Part shown: piece by piece, positions 24,815 through 34,898 of the stretch | Layout: every line of letters begins with the position of its first letter | Numbering within the stretch: position 1 is the first letter of the stretch | Origin: Paracoccus denitrificans | Lineage (GTDB): Bacteria; Pseudomonadota; Alphaproteobacteria; Rhodobacterales; Rhodobacteraceae | NCBI RefSeq assembly: GCF_900100045.1 | Contig: NZ_FNEA01000009.1 | Coordinates: 1 to 64,000 of the forward strand | Length of the DNA stretch: 64,000 bases | Reading direction: 5' to 3' | The notes under the pieces: model-generated | Databases searched by the model: none | What the model saw: only the letters and a program-made list of their open reading frames with translations | Told to the model about the DNA's origin: nothing | Translations under genes and position numbers: made by a program

Positions 24815-25816
24815 ATGACACGCAGCATACCCGCCGAAGACGGCGCAAAACTGACCTCCGCCCCGGCAAGGCCCCGTCCTGCAACCGACTGCGACCTGGT
24901 GGCCGCCTTCGTCATCCTTGCCGCGCTGGCCGTCGCGCCCTTCGCGCTGGCCGCGATCGGACATGATTTCTGGACGGACGTGATCCTGCGCGCGATGATC
25001 CTGGGCATCGCGGCGGTCAGCCTGAACTTCATCATCGGGCTTGGCGGGCTGGTCAGCCTGGGCCATGCGGTGTTCCTGGGGATCGGCGGCTACAGCGTCG
25101 GCATCCTGGCCGATCTGGGCATCGACAACGGCCCGGCCCAGCTTGGCGCCGCCCTGCTGTTCAGCGCGGCCTTCGCCTGGCTGACCGGCATGATCGCGCT
25201 GCGCACGCGCGGGGTGCATTTCATCATGATAACCCTGGCCTTCGCGCAGATGGTCTATTTCACCATGATGGGCCTGCGCCAGTTCGGCGGCGATGACGGG
25301 CTGACGATCAACTATTCCACCACCTTCGGTCCCTTGGACCTGGGCGACAAGGATGTGCTTTACTATGTCGTGCTGGCCGTCCTGGGCGCGGCGATGCTGG
25401 GCTTCGCGCGGGTGCGCCGGTCGGATTTCGGGCTGTTGCTGAAAGCCGCCAAGGGCAATGAGCGGCGGGTCAGCGCGGTCGGCTTCAACGCCTATCGCTA
25501 TCGGCTTGCGGCCTATGTCGCGGCGGGGACGCTGTGCGGGCTGGCCGGGTTCTTGGACGCGAATTTCACCGGCTTCGTCACCCCTTCGGCCATGAGCTGG
25601 ATCAGCTCGGGCGAGCTGATCTTCATCGTGATCGTCGGCGGCATTGCCAGCGTCTCGGGGCCGATCGCGGGGGCGCTGGTCTTTCTGCTGATCGAGGAGT
25701 GGATGGGCGGGCTGACGGTCTATTGGCATTTCTGGTTCGGCCTGTTCCTGATCGCCATCATCCTTTTCGCCCGCAACGGCCTCGTCGGCCTTCTGAACCA
25801 GCGGAGGCCGCGATGA
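24815..25816 (+). CDS. Liv-type ABC transporter permease (LivM-like)
   Basis: A 333-residue permease with multiple hydrophobic helices and the LivM motifs IIGLGGLVSLGHAVFLGIG and LRTRGVHFIMITLAFAQM. It pairs with the preceding LivH-like subunit. Its stop overlaps the ATP-binding subunit start (ATGA at 25813). Confidence 0.93.
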   Translation: MTRSIPAEDGAKLTSAPARPRPATDCDLVAAFVILAALAVAPFALAAIGHDFWTDVILRAMILGIAAVSLNFIIGLGGLVSLGHAVFLGIGGYSVGILADLGIDNGPAQLGAALLFSAAFAWLTGMIALRTRGVHFIMITLAFAQMVYFTMMGLRQFGGDDGLTINYSTTFGPLDLGDKDVLYYVVLAVLGAAMLGFARVRRSDFGLLLKAAKGNERRVSAVGFNAYRYRLAAYVAAGTLCGLAGFLDANFTGFVTPSAMSWISSGELIFIVIVGGIASVSGPIAGALVFLLIEEWMGGLTVYWHFWFGLFLIAIILFARNGLVGLLNQRRPR

Positions 25817-26561
25817 CCCCGGCACTGCAAGTCAATCGCCTGAACAAGTATTTCGGCGGCCTGCACGCGACGCGCGACGTGTCGATGACCCTGCCCAGGG
25901 GCGAGCTGCACGCCGTCATCGGCCCGAACGGCGCGGGCAAGACGACGCTGATCAGCCAGCTTTTCGGAGAGCTGCGGCCCTCGTCGGGCCAGGTGCTGAT
26001 CGAGGGGCGGGACGTGACCCATCGGCCCACGCATGAACGCGCGGGGCTGGGGATGGCGCGGTCGTTTCAGATCACCACGCTGGTGCGCGACCTGACGGTG
26101 GCCGAGAACGTGATCCTGGCGCTCTTGGCGCGGCAGGGCCATGCCGGGCGGTTCTGGCGGCGGGTGGACCGCAATGCGGGGCTTCAGGCCGATGCGGCCG
26201 GCGCGCTGGCCCGGATCGGGATGCCGGCGACGCAGCTTGGCCGGCGCGTCTCCGATCTCAGCCATGGCGAACAGCGGATGCTGGAGCTGGCCATCGCGAT
26301 GGTGGGCGATCCGACGCTGATCCTGCTGGACGAGCCGATGGCGGGCCTGGGTTCCGAGGAAAGCCGGGCGATGACCCGGTTCCTGGCGCAGCTGAAGGGC
26401 AAGACCACGGTGCTGCTGGTCGAGCACGACATGGAGGCGGTGTTCGAGCTGGCCGACCGGCTGACCGTGCTGGTGCGCGGCGAGGTGGTGGCGGTCGGCA
26501 CGCCCGCCCAGATCCGCGACGATGAACGGGTGCGCGACGCCTATCTGGGGGAGGATGCCTG

Positions 26562-26562
<1 letters not shown>
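25813..26562 (+). CDS. Liv-type ABC transporter ATP-binding protein (LivG-like)
   Basis: A 249-residue ATPase with Walker A GPNGAGKTT, Q-loop region FQITTLV, signature LSHGEQRMLELA, Walker B LILLDEPMAGL and switch His in LVEHDM. It is the first of two ATP-binding subunits and couples by overlap on both sides. Confidence 0.95.
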
Positions 26563-27263
<701 letters not shown>

Positions 27264-27320
27264 CTTCGTGACGGCCCGGCTTGCCGCCGGGGACGAAATT
27301 CAACCCAAGGGAGGAACAAC

Positions 27321-28772
27321 ATGGAAACGCTTCTGCATATCGACAACGAACCCGTTTCGGCGACCGATGGCGCGACCTTCGAACGGGTGGCGCCGCATAC
27401 CGGCCAGACCGTGACCCGCGGCGCCGCGGCGGGGATCCGCGACAGCCTTGCCGCCGTCGATGCCGCCAGCCGCGCCTTTGTCGAATGGTCGCGCAGCGGG
27501 CCGGGCCAGCGCCGCGCGCTGCTGCTGAAGGCCGCCGACGAGATCGAGGCGCGCATGGGCGATTTCGTCGCCGCCATGCAGGCCGAGGTCGGCGCGAACG
27601 CGCTGTGGTCGCAGTTCAACGTCATGCTGGCCGCCAACCTGTTCCGCGAGGCGGCCGGGCTGGCCACCCAGATCCAGGGCGAGACGATCCCCACCGACAA
27701 GCCCGGCACCCTGTCGATGACCCTGCGCCAGCCCTGCGGCGTGGTGCTGAGCATCGTGCCCTGGAACGGTCCGGTCGTGCTGGCCGCGCGCGCCATCGCC
27801 TATCCGCTGGTCTGCGGCAACACGGTGGTGTTCCGCGCCTCGGAAACCAGCCCGCGCACGCATGAGCTGATCGCCCAGGCCGTCTATGCGGCGGGTTTCC
27901 CGGCGGGCACGCTGAACTTCATCACCCATGACCTGTCCACCGCCCCCGAGGCGATCGAGGCGCTGATCGCGCATCCGGCGGTGCGGCGGGTGAACTTCAC
28001 CGGCTCGACCGCGGTGGGGCGGATCATCGGCGAAAAGGCAGGCAAGCACCTGAAACGCTGCATCCTGGAACTGGGCGACAAGTCCCCGCTGGTGGTGCTG
28101 GACGATGCGCGGGTCGATGACGCGGTGACGGCGGGCATCTTCGGCGCCTTCCTCTATCAGGGCCAGATCTGCATGACGACCGAGCGGATCATCGTCGATG
28201 AGAAGATCGCCGACGATTACGTTGCGAAATTCGCGGCCCGCGCCAGGGAACTGCCGCTTGGCGATCCGACGACGCAAGCGGCCTGCGTCTTGGGGCCGGT
28301 CATCAGCATGAAGGCGGCGGACCGGCTGAAGGGGCTGCTGGACGACGCGGTGGCCAAGGGCGCGCGGATCGTCGCGGGCGGGCATGGCGAGGGCGCGATG
28401 ATGCCCGCCACCGTGCTGGACGGCGTGACCCCCGAGATGCGGATCTATGCCGAGGAAACCTTCGGCCCCATCGTCTCGATCATCCGCGCCAAGGGCACCG
28501 AGGACGCGATCCGCATCGCCAATGACACCGAATTCGGGCTGTCGGCCGGCGTCTTCGGGCAGGATGTCACCCGTGCGCTGGAGGTTGCGGCGCGGCTGGA
28601 GACCGGGTCGGTCCATATCAACGGCGCCACCGTCCAGAACGAGGCGCAGGCCCCCTATGGCGGTACCAAGGCCAGCGGCTTCGGCCGCTTCGACGGCCGC
28701 GCGGTCATCGACGAGTTCACCGAACTGAAATGGCTGACCATCGAGCAGAGCGGCCAGGGCTATCCGTTCTGA
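27321..28772 (+). CDS. Aromatic aldehyde dehydrogenase (salicylaldehyde dehydrogenase-like)
   Basis: A 483-residue NAD(P)-dependent aldehyde dehydrogenase. The substrate loop IVPWNGPVV, NAD-binding NFTGSTAVGR, catalytic Glu250 in ILELGDKSP and catalytic Cys284 in GQICMTTERIIVD are present. The Gly usually after LELG is Asp253. The pattern matches salicylaldehyde, vanillin and benzaldehyde dehydrogenases. In this operon it would turn salicylaldehyde into salicylate for the CoA ligase. GGGAGGA precedes the ATG; a strong hairpin follows the gene. Confidence 0.88.
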   Translation: METLLHIDNEPVSATDGATFERVAPHTGQTVTRGAAAGIRDSLAAVDAASRAFVEWSRSGPGQRRALLLKAADEIEARMGDFVAAMQAEVGANALWSQFNVMLAANLFREAAGLATQIQGETIPTDKPGTLSMTLRQPCGVVLSIVPWNGPVVLAARAIAYPLVCGNTVVFRASETSPRTHELIAQAVYAAGFPAGTLNFITHDLSTAPEAIEALIAHPAVRRVNFTGSTAVGRIIGEKAGKHLKRCILELGDKSPLVVLDDARVDDAVTAGIFGAFLYQGQICMTTERIIVDEKIADDYVAKFAARARELPLGDPTTQAACVLGPVISMKAADRLKGLLDDAVAKGARIVAGGHGEGAMMPATVLDGVTPEMRIYAEETFGPIVSIIRAKGTEDAIRIANDTEFGLSAGVFGQDVTRALEVAARLETGSVHINGATVQNEAQAPYGGTKASGFGRFDGRAVIDEFTELKWLTIEQSGQGYPF

Positions 28773-28787
28773 CGGCAATGACCGCGA

Positions 28788-28813
28788 TCCCGCCGGCGGG
28801 GAGGCCGGCGGGA
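28788..28813 (+). other. RNA hairpin between aldehyde dehydrogenase and GMC oxidase genes
   Basis: Perfect 10-bp arms, TCCCGCCGGC and GCCGGCGGGA, with a 6-base loop. No T-run follows, so it is likely an mRNA-stabilising or attenuating element within the operon rather than a full terminator. Confidence 0.5.
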
Positions 28814-28834
28814 CAGTAACCAGGGAGGGGTGAC

Positions 28835-30550
28835 ATGAGAAACGACAAAGGCGGCGCCATCGAGCGCCTGGAACGCGCGTTCATCGCCGGGCGCATCTCG
28901 CGGCGGACCTTCATCTGCTCGGTGCTGGCGACGGGCCTTGTCGCGGCGGGCGCGGTCGGCGCGCTGGCCGACGAGCTGGAGGCGATCCGCCAGATCCAGG
29001 CGGAACGGCTGGCGGATCTGCCGCAGCGGTTCGACTATATCGTCGTCGGCTCGGGCAGCGCGGGTTGCGCGCTGGTGGGGACGCTGGCGGACCGGACCGA
29101 CGGCAACATCCTGCTGATCGAGGCGGGGGACTGGGACACGGCGCCCACGATCGACGACCCGCGCGCGTGGTTCGCCAATCTGGGCACCGAACGCGACTGG
29201 GGCGATGTCGCGCTGCCGGGGCCGGGCGTCAATGGCCGCGCCATCCCGGAACATACCGGCCGGGTCGTGGGCGGCGGCTCCAGCATCAATGCGACGATCT
29301 GGGCGCGCCCGACCAGGGCCGACATGGACCACTGGGCCGAGGCCAGCGGCGACGAAGCCTGGAACTATCAGGCCAGCCGCGAGATCTACAAGCGGATGGA
29401 GAACTGGCGCGGCGCGCTCAACCCCGAATTCCGCGGCACCGACGGCCCGGTCTGGGTCCAGCCCGCGCAGGACGTGCTGCCGCTGGTGGATGCGACGCTG
29501 GCGGCGGTGGCAGAGATCGGCCTGCCGGTGGTCGATGACCTGAATGCCGAACGCGAGCTGACCGGCAACGGCTTCGGGCTGATGAACCAGATCATCAAGG
29601 ACGGCCGGCGGCATTCGCTGGCCCGCGCCTTCCTCTATCCCGTCCTGGGGCGCGGCAATGTCACCTTGCTGGTGAACACTTCCGTCAACCATGTGCTGAT
29701 CGAGGGCGACACCGCCGTGGGCGTCGAATGTCTCCGCGACGGCCAAGTCCAGACTTTCCATGCCGATCGCGAGATCATCCTGTCGGCGGGCGGCTTCAAC
29801 ACGCCCAAGCTGCTGATGTTGAGCGGTATCGGCGACGAGGCGCACCTGGCCGATCACGGCATCGACACCCGGATGCACGCCCCCGAGGTCGGCCGGAACG
29901 TGCAGGACCACATCCTGCATGGCGGCTGCATCTTCGAGGCCCCCGAACCCGTCGAGCATCGCAACAGCGCGGCCAATATCTCGGGCTATCTCAAGACCGA
30001 CAGCGCGCTGGACCATCCCGATGTCAGCATCGTCCAGATCGAGCTGCCCTATGCCAGCGAGGTGATCGGCCAGGAATACGCCCCGCCGGCCGGGGCATGG
30101 GCGCTGTGCGGCGGGCTGGTCGCGCCCCAAAGCCGGGGCACCGTGCGACTGGCATCCGCCGATCCGGCCGCGCGGCCGGTGATCGACATGCAGTTTCTCA
30201 GCCATCCCGAGGACGTGGAATACCTGGCCCGCGCGATCCGGCTGGCGCGAGAGATCGCCCATGCCCCCGCGCTGAAGGACCACATGCTGCGCGAGGTCGC
30301 GCCGGGCCGCGACCTGCAGGGCGACGAGCTTGCGAATTTCATCCGCAACGGCGCGACGACCTATTTCCACGCGGCCGGCGCCTGCCGGATGGGCCGGGAC
30401 GAGGGCGCGGTCGTCGATGCGCAGCTGCGCGTGAACGGCATCCGCCACCTGCGCATCGCCGACAGCACGATCATGCCGCGCATCGTGACGGTGCCGACGA
30501 TGCCGGTCTGCGCCCTGATCGGGGTCCGCATGGCCGACATGCTGGCCTGA
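28835..30550 (+). CDS. Tat-exported GMC-family alcohol oxidoreductase
   Basis: A 571-residue FAD enzyme. Residues 20-46 look like a twin-arginine signal (GRISRRTFICSVLATGLVAA), so it probably acts in the periplasm. FAD binding FDYIVVGSGSAGCAL, the GMC motif VVGGGSSINATIWARP and the active-site YFHAAGACRMG are clear. Near the C terminus the canonical second catalytic Asn/His region reads VTVPTMPVCALIG, resembling the NTMAPC subgroup but with Pro for Asn. With the aldehyde dehydrogenase it suggests oxidation of salicyl alcohol or another benzylic alcohol. Confidence 0.85.
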   Translation: MRNDKGGAIERLERAFIAGRISRRTFICSVLATGLVAAGAVGALADELEAIRQIQAERLADLPQRFDYIVVGSGSAGCALVGTLADRTDGNILLIEAGDWDTAPTIDDPRAWFANLGTERDWGDVALPGPGVNGRAIPEHTGRVVGGGSSINATIWARPTRADMDHWAEASGDEAWNYQASREIYKRMENWRGALNPEFRGTDGPVWVQPAQDVLPLVDATLAAVAEIGLPVVDDLNAERELTGNGFGLMNQIIKDGRRHSLARAFLYPVLGRGNVTLLVNTSVNHVLIEGDTAVGVECLRDGQVQTFHADREIILSAGGFNTPKLLMLSGIGDEAHLADHGIDTRMHAPEVGRNVQDHILHGGCIFEAPEPVEHRNSAANISGYLKTDSALDHPDVSIVQIELPYASEVIGQEYAPPAGAWALCGGLVAPQSRGTVRLASADPAARPVIDMQFLSHPEDVEYLARAIRLAREIAHAPALKDHMLREVAPGRDLQGDELANFIRNGATTYFHAAGACRMGRDEGAVVDAQLRVNGIRHLRIADSTIMPRIVTVPTMPVCALIGVRMADMLA

Positions 30551-30627
30551 GGCGCGGGGCCGGTCACTGGGCGCGGGCAAGATGATCGGCACTGAAACGG
30601 CACATGATTCCAGGAGGAGAGGAACAA

Positions 30628-31773
30628 ATGCGGAAAAGGTGGACCCTTCGGGGCCTGTGCGCTTCGACGGCGGCCTCGGTGATCTTGATGGCCTCGGCCG
30701 TCGGGGCCGAACAGGGCAGCGAAACCTCGGACCCGACCAGCGAGACCGAACTGGTCATCCTTGGCGGGGGGGCCGGCAGAACCTCTTACGGCGGCGACCC
30801 TACCGGGGGCTTCTCGGCCGCGGTCGTCGTCGGCGAGGACAGATATATCGTGGATTTCGGAAGAGGCTGGCAAGAGCGCTATTATGAAGCCGGGCTTGGC
30901 AACGAGCGGGCGCATACGGGGTTCAGCGGCCTTGAAGGGCTGAAGGCCGGCTTCGTGACGCATCTTCATTCCGACCACATCATCGACCTGCCGCGCCTGC
31001 TGCTGTTCGGATCCACCGAGGGCCTGCGCAAGCGAACGGATCCGGTGGTGATCGTCGGCCCGGCCTCGCGCGGCGACCTGCCGCCGCTGGCCTCCAACCT
31101 GGAACGGGAAGAACGGCTTGTCAGCCCGGAAAACCCGACCCCCGGCATAAAGTCCACGGTGGAGCAGATCTTTGCGGCATATGCGTCGGATCTGAACGAC
31201 AACATCCGCGACAGCGGCATGCCGCATCCCGATACCTATATCGAAGTCCGCGAGATCGCGCTTCCAGAAGGGACCCCCGGACCCGATGTCAGTGTCGCCC
31301 CCGAGATGGCACCTTTCGAGATCTATCGGGACGAGAACATATCGGTTTCCGCCATCTTGGTGGATCACGCGCCGATGTATCCGTCCTATGCCCTGCGATT
31401 TGAAACGCCGGACGGCGTGATCGTGTTTTCCGGTGACACGAACATGAACCCGAACCTTGTCGAAATTGCCAGGGATGCCGACATCCTGGTTCTGGAGGTC
31501 ATCAGCACGGACTGGGCGAACAACCTGTTCCCCGAGCCTCGATCCTCTGCCGATATCGCCAAGCTTCACCACCTGCTGGAATCGCACACCCCCGTCGAGG
31601 AGGTCGGCCAGGTTGCCGCCCAGGCGAATGTCGGCCGCCTGGTCCTGTCGCACCTGGCGCCTGCAACCGTCCCCGACGAAGAGTGGCTGGCCGGCGTAAG
31701 CGGTTTCGAGGGCGAAGTCCTTGTCGGTCGGCCGCTTCTGCGATTGGGCCTGTCGGAAGCGAACAATCCCTGA
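30628..31773 (+). CDS. Exported metallo-beta-lactamase-fold hydrolase
   Basis: A 381-residue protein with a signal peptide (LCASTAASVILMASAVGAEQG) and an MBL fold. The metal motif is THLHSDHIIDLP, followed by SGDTNMN and a late SHLAP. The overall shape resembles RNase Z/arylsulfatase-like MBL enzymes, but the Tat/Sec export makes tRNA processing unlikely. ATG 30628 follows GGAGGAGAGG. It may process a conjugate or ester of the aromatic substrate outside the cytoplasm; no substrate is evident. Confidence 0.8.
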   Translation: MRKRWTLRGLCASTAASVILMASAVGAEQGSETSDPTSETELVILGGGAGRTSYGGDPTGGFSAAVVVGEDRYIVDFGRGWQERYYEAGLGNERAHTGFSGLEGLKAGFVTHLHSDHIIDLPRLLLFGSTEGLRKRTDPVVIVGPASRGDLPPLASNLEREERLVSPENPTPGIKSTVEQIFAAYASDLNDNIRDSGMPHPDTYIEVREIALPEGTPGPDVSVAPEMAPFEIYRDENISVSAILVDHAPMYPSYALRFETPDGVIVFSGDTNMNPNLVEIARDADILVLEVISTDWANNLFPEPRSSADIAKLHHLLESHTPVEEVGQVAAQANVGRLVLSHLAPATVPDEEWLAGVSGFEGEVLVGRPLLRLGLSEANNP

Positions 31774-31794
31774 GGTGGGGATGACGCTGGACAC

Positions 31795-31820
31795 GCGCCG
31801 GGACGGGTTTGTCCCGGCGC
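31795..31820. terminator. Hairpin between convergent genes
   Basis: Perfect 10-bp arms GCGCCGGGAC/GTCCCGGCGC with loop GGGTTT. It lies between the plus-strand MBL gene and the end of the minus-strand DadA-like gene, so it can act as a bidirectional transcript end, although T-runs are short. Confidence 0.55.
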
Positions 31821-31829
31821 GCCTGAATG

Positions 31830-33131
31830 TCATCGGTCGCTTGCGCCCACAAGGGCCGCGCGGGCAGGCGGCATGTTCTCTGCCGTGAGTGGCATCACGG
31901 CGCCGGGGCGGCGCAGCTGCGCTTCGACCGATTGCGCGACCAGATCGGCGGTGGCGGCGGACAGGGTCCAGCCGAGATGCCCGTGGCCGGTATTGTAGAA
32001 CACCCCGGCGCGGCGGCCCGGCCCGACCTTGGGCATCATCGAGGGCGTCATCGGCCGCAGCCCCGCCCAGGGCACGCATTGCCGGGTCGAGACGGCGGGG
32101 AAATGCCGGTTCACCCATTCGACCAGCGGGCGGATCCGACAGGCGCGGATGTCGCGGTTCTCGCCCGCGAATTCGGCGGTGCCGGCGACCCGGAAGCGCG
32201 CGCGGCCAAGGCGGCTGGTGACGATCTTGGCGGCATCGTCCAACAGGCTCAGCTCCGGGGCCGCCTGGACCGAGATGTCGTCCTCCAGGTTCACGGTGAT
32301 CGAATAGCCCTTGACCGGATAGATGTTGACGCGATCGCCAAGGCCGCGCGCGATGGCCCGGCTGCCGATGCCGGCGCAGACCACGATCGCGGGATGGATG
32401 GCATGGCGAACCTGGCCCTCGGCGTCGCGATAGCGGATATGGGTGTCGGTGCCGTCATGGCGGCAGGACAGGATCTCGGTCTCCATCCGGTAGGTGACGC
32501 CAAGCCGGGCCGAGGCGCGGGCAAGGCCGGTGGTGAACAGGTGGATGTCGCCGGTCGCGTCGCCCGGCGTGTGAAAGCCGCCGATGAAATCGCCCTTCAG
32601 GCGCGGCTCCAGCCGTCGGATGCCCTCGGCGTCCAGCTCGACCCGCTCGACCCCGCCGGCGGCCAGCAGCTCCGAGACGCGGCGGGCATGGGCCATCTGC
32701 GCCTCGGTCGCGTAGAAATGCAGGATGCCGCGGTCGTCGCGGTCAAACGCGATGCCCTCGCGCGCGGCGATGTCGCGCATCCGCTGACGCGCGGCCACGG
32801 CCAGTTCGGCGGTGCGGGTGGTATTGGCGCGGTAATTGGGAATATTGCCCAGGAATTGCGCCAGCCAGCTGTATTTGTGCCAACCCGGCTTCAGGCTCAG
32901 CGACAGGGGCGCGTCGGGTTTCATGAGCCAGGTCAGGCCCTTGGCGATGGTGGCCGGATAGTTCCAGACCTCGGCATTCGAGGCCGACAGCTGCCCGCCA
33001 TTGGCGAAGCTGGTCTCCATCGCGGCATAGCGGTTGCGGTCATAGACGGTGACGGCAAAGCCGCGTGCGGCCAGTTCATAGGCGGTGGTCACGCCGGTGA
33101 TCCCGGCGCCGATGACGGCGATATTCTGCAT
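31830..33131 (-). CDS. DadA-like FAD amino-acid dehydrogenase/oxidase under a glycine riboswitch
   Basis: A 433-residue DAO-fold flavoprotein: N-terminal IAVIGAGITGVTTAYELAAR (FAD site), RLEPRLKGDFIGGF and a C-terminal FYNTGHGHLGWTLSAATADL. The pattern is that of D-amino-acid dehydrogenase small subunits. A tandem glycine riboswitch lies about 50 bases upstream, which suggests glycine (or a small amino acid in balance with it) as substrate, giving glyoxylate and ammonia. It follows the M20 amidohydrolase and membrane-protein genes on the same strand. The start at 33131 was chosen because the FAD motif begins there. Confidence 0.9.
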   Translation of the reverse strand: MQNIAVIGAGITGVTTAYELAARGFAVTVYDRNRYAAMETSFANGGQLSASNAEVWNYPATIAKGLTWLMKPDAPLSLSLKPGWHKYSWLAQFLGNIPNYRANTTRTAELAVAARQRMRDIAAREGIAFDRDDRGILHFYATEAQMAHARRVSELLAAGGVERVELDAEGIRRLEPRLKGDFIGGFHTPGDATGDIHLFTTGLARASARLGVTYRMETEILSCRHDGTDTHIRYRDAEGQVRHAIHPAIVVCAGIGSRAIARGLGDRVNIYPVKGYSITVNLEDDISVQAAPELSLLDDAAKIVTSRLGRARFRVAGTAEFAGENRDIRACRIRPLVEWVNRHFPAVSTRQCVPWAGLRPMTPSMMPKVGPGRRAGVFYNTGHGHLGWTLSAATADLVAQSVEAQLRRPGAVMPLTAENMPPARAALVGASDR

Positions 33132-33180
33132 GGTTCTCTCTGGTTTCCAAAAAGTCAGAACACGCCGGGCTCGGCGCATC

Positions 33181-33346
33181 CCCCCTCTGTCCTTTTGCCT
33201 GAGAGTATCGCCGCGCTTCGCGGCTTTCTCCTTCGGCGGATGCTGTCGCATCTCTCTCCAGAGTGGCGGTCCGGCAGTCCTGGTGCCTGAGAGATTCCGG
33301 GGCGTTGCTCCGTCGGCGCGGGTGGGAACCCGACTCTCCTGTCCAG
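33181..33346 (-). ncRNA. Tandem glycine riboswitch (gcvT-type)
   Basis: Read on the minus strand, aptamer 1 starts GGACAGGAGAGUC at 33344 and includes GCCGACGGAGCAAC and GGAAUCUCUCAGGCACCAGGAC. Aptamer 2 follows directly with CUCUGGAGAGAG, CGCCGAAGGAGAAA and AUACUCUCAGGCAAAAGGAC, ending near 33183. These are the conserved blocks of both glycine aptamers, in the usual order with a short linker. The element sits in the 5' leader of the DadA-like gene. Glycine riboswitches usually switch expression on. Confidence 0.93.
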
Positions 33347-33403
33347 ACCGTGTGGATGTCGGCGGGCCCGTCAGACCGGGCCTGCCATTCGTGAAGGGGG
33401 CGG

Positions 33404-34102
33404 TCAGGCGGGGTTCTTGCCAGCCTCGGGGGTCCGCTTGCCCCAGTTCAGCGCCACCGCCACGATGATCGCCAGGATGCCGGCGGCGGCCGAGCCGAAG
33501 AGCGACGGGATGGGCGACAGGAACACCGCCAGCCCCGCCAGGATGCCGGTCAGCGCGTTGCGGCGGGTGGCGCTGTTCATGAACATCACCAGCACCGCAC
33601 CATAGAGCGCGGGCAGGGTATAGCTCTTGATCGCCTCGGCGACGGCGGGGGGCAGGACCTCGATCAGCGCGGCGCCGATCAGCACCAGCGCGACCAGGAA
33701 GACCAGGTTCACCAGCACCGACACCGCGATGCCGATCACCGCCGCCACCTCGGCCTTGCGGCTGCCGGCCTCGGCCTCCACCGCGCTCTGGCACGAGATC
33801 ACCACCGGCATCCGCATGTTGCCGATATTGCCGGACAGAAAGCTCATATAAGTGCCGCAGACGCCCAGGACCGGGAAGTAGGAGATCGGCTCGACCACCC
33901 AGATGATGCCGACAAAGGCGGCGATCGCCAGAAAGCCGGTCAGGATCGGGCCGATGCCGGGAAAGGCATCCAGGACGAAGGACAGGTAGAGCGCGGGCAT
34001 CATGCACAGCACCATCGCGATCAACAGCGACAGGCGGCCGATGCGATGGGCGCGGGGGATGAAGCGGCTTTTGTAGAAGCCTTCCATGGTTTGGTCGGTC
34101 AT
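33404..34102 (-). CDS. Polytopic membrane protein, probable partner of DUF5058 protein
   Basis: A 232-residue integral membrane protein with about six hydrophobic segments (LSLLIAMVLCMMPALYLSF, GFLAIAAFVGIIWVV, AVIGIAVSVLVNLVFLVALV and others) and a conserved-looking loop, GNIGNMRMPVVISCQSAVE. I do not recognise a named family with certainty. The gene lies 26 bases after the DUF5058 gene on the same strand and the two proteins are of similar size, so a two-subunit carrier for the amidohydrolase substrate or product is possible. GGAGA precedes ATG 34102. Confidence 0.8.
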   Translation of the reverse strand: MTDQTMEGFYKSRFIPRAHRIGRLSLLIAMVLCMMPALYLSFVLDAFPGIGPILTGFLAIAAFVGIIWVVEPISYFPVLGVCGTYMSFLSGNIGNMRMPVVISCQSAVEAEAGSRKAEVAAVIGIAVSVLVNLVFLVALVLIGAALIEVLPPAVAEAIKSYTLPALYGAVLVMFMNSATRRNALTGILAGLAVFLSPIPSLFGSAAAGILAIIVAVALNWGKRTPEAGKNPA

Positions 34103-34128
34103 TTCATCGTTCTCCGATAAGGTTGCGA

Positions 34129-34866
34129 TCAGGCCAGGATTCGGCCGACACCGAAGCCGACCGCGATCCCCGCGATCAGGCTGAGGCCCACGGCCCATTC
34201 GCGCAGCCAGGGACGGTGCTTGCCCGCCGCATGCAGCGCCACCATGCAGCCCGCGCTGGTGACGACGGCGGCCAGGTTGTCGGCGGCGATGGTGATATTG
34301 CTCAGCCAGGACTTGCTGACCGCGGCATTGGCGCCCAGCAGGAAGAAGATCGCGATGGGCGTGGCGGTGCCGACGGCGCGGATCAGCGCCGGGTTGCTGA
34401 GAGCCATCCGGTCCTGCGTCCGGTCAAGCCCCTTGGTCAGGAAGAAGGTCGAAAGCAGCCAGCCCATGCCGCCAAGCGTCATCACCCAGACCGAGGCCGC
34501 AAACGCCTGCAACGTATAGCTGTCGCGCCCCAGTTCGGCGCCGACGGCCCTTGCGCCCTGATCGGCGGCCACGAATTCGAACACCGCCGAGCCGATCACC
34601 CCCACGCGCATCAGCGTCACCGGCGATCCGACCATCGCGACCAGCGACACGGCGACGAAGAAGATCGCTACCGCCGGCCCGATCGAGTTGATCGCGGCGG
34701 TCTTGTAGATCCGCGTCCGCTCCTCCGGTGTCAGGATTTCATAGCGGTTCGAGAAAATCAGCGTCATGCGCAGATACATCAGCGCCTGCGCGACGACGAC
34801 GCTGATGACGAGGATGGCGAACAGCCACAATACCGGGCCATTGGCGATCTGAAGAACGTTTTCCAT
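34129..34866 (-). CDS. DUF5058-family membrane protein
   Basis: A 245-residue multi-pass membrane protein. AAINSIGPAVAIFFVAVSL, MVGSPVTLMRVGVIGSAVFE and VWVMTLGGMGWLLSTFF match what I recall of DUF5058 proteins, which often sit beside M20 amidohydrolase genes. It lies between the M20 gene and a second membrane-protein gene. The molecular role is unknown; transport of an acyl-amino acid or its products is a context-based guess. Confidence 0.8.
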   Translation of the reverse strand: MENVLQIANGPVLWLFAILVISVVVAQALMYLRMTLIFSNRYEILTPEERTRIYKTAAINSIGPAVAIFFVAVSLVAMVGSPVTLMRVGVIGSAVFEFVAADQGARAVGAELGRDSYTLQAFAASVWVMTLGGMGWLLSTFFLTKGLDRTQDRMALSNPALIRAVGTATPIAIFFLLGANAAVSKSWLSNITIAADNLAAVVTSAGCMVALHAAGKHRPWLREWAVGLSLIAGIAVGFGVGRILA

Positions 34867-34898
34867 TTTTTCGTTTCCCTGTTGGATGCGCGGCCGCC

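Noticed and set aside
33181..33346. A TGTCGCA match inside the riboswitch region
   Set aside because: It falls in a variable stem of the glycine aptamer, so it is not counted with the shared operator motif of the 48-56 kb block.
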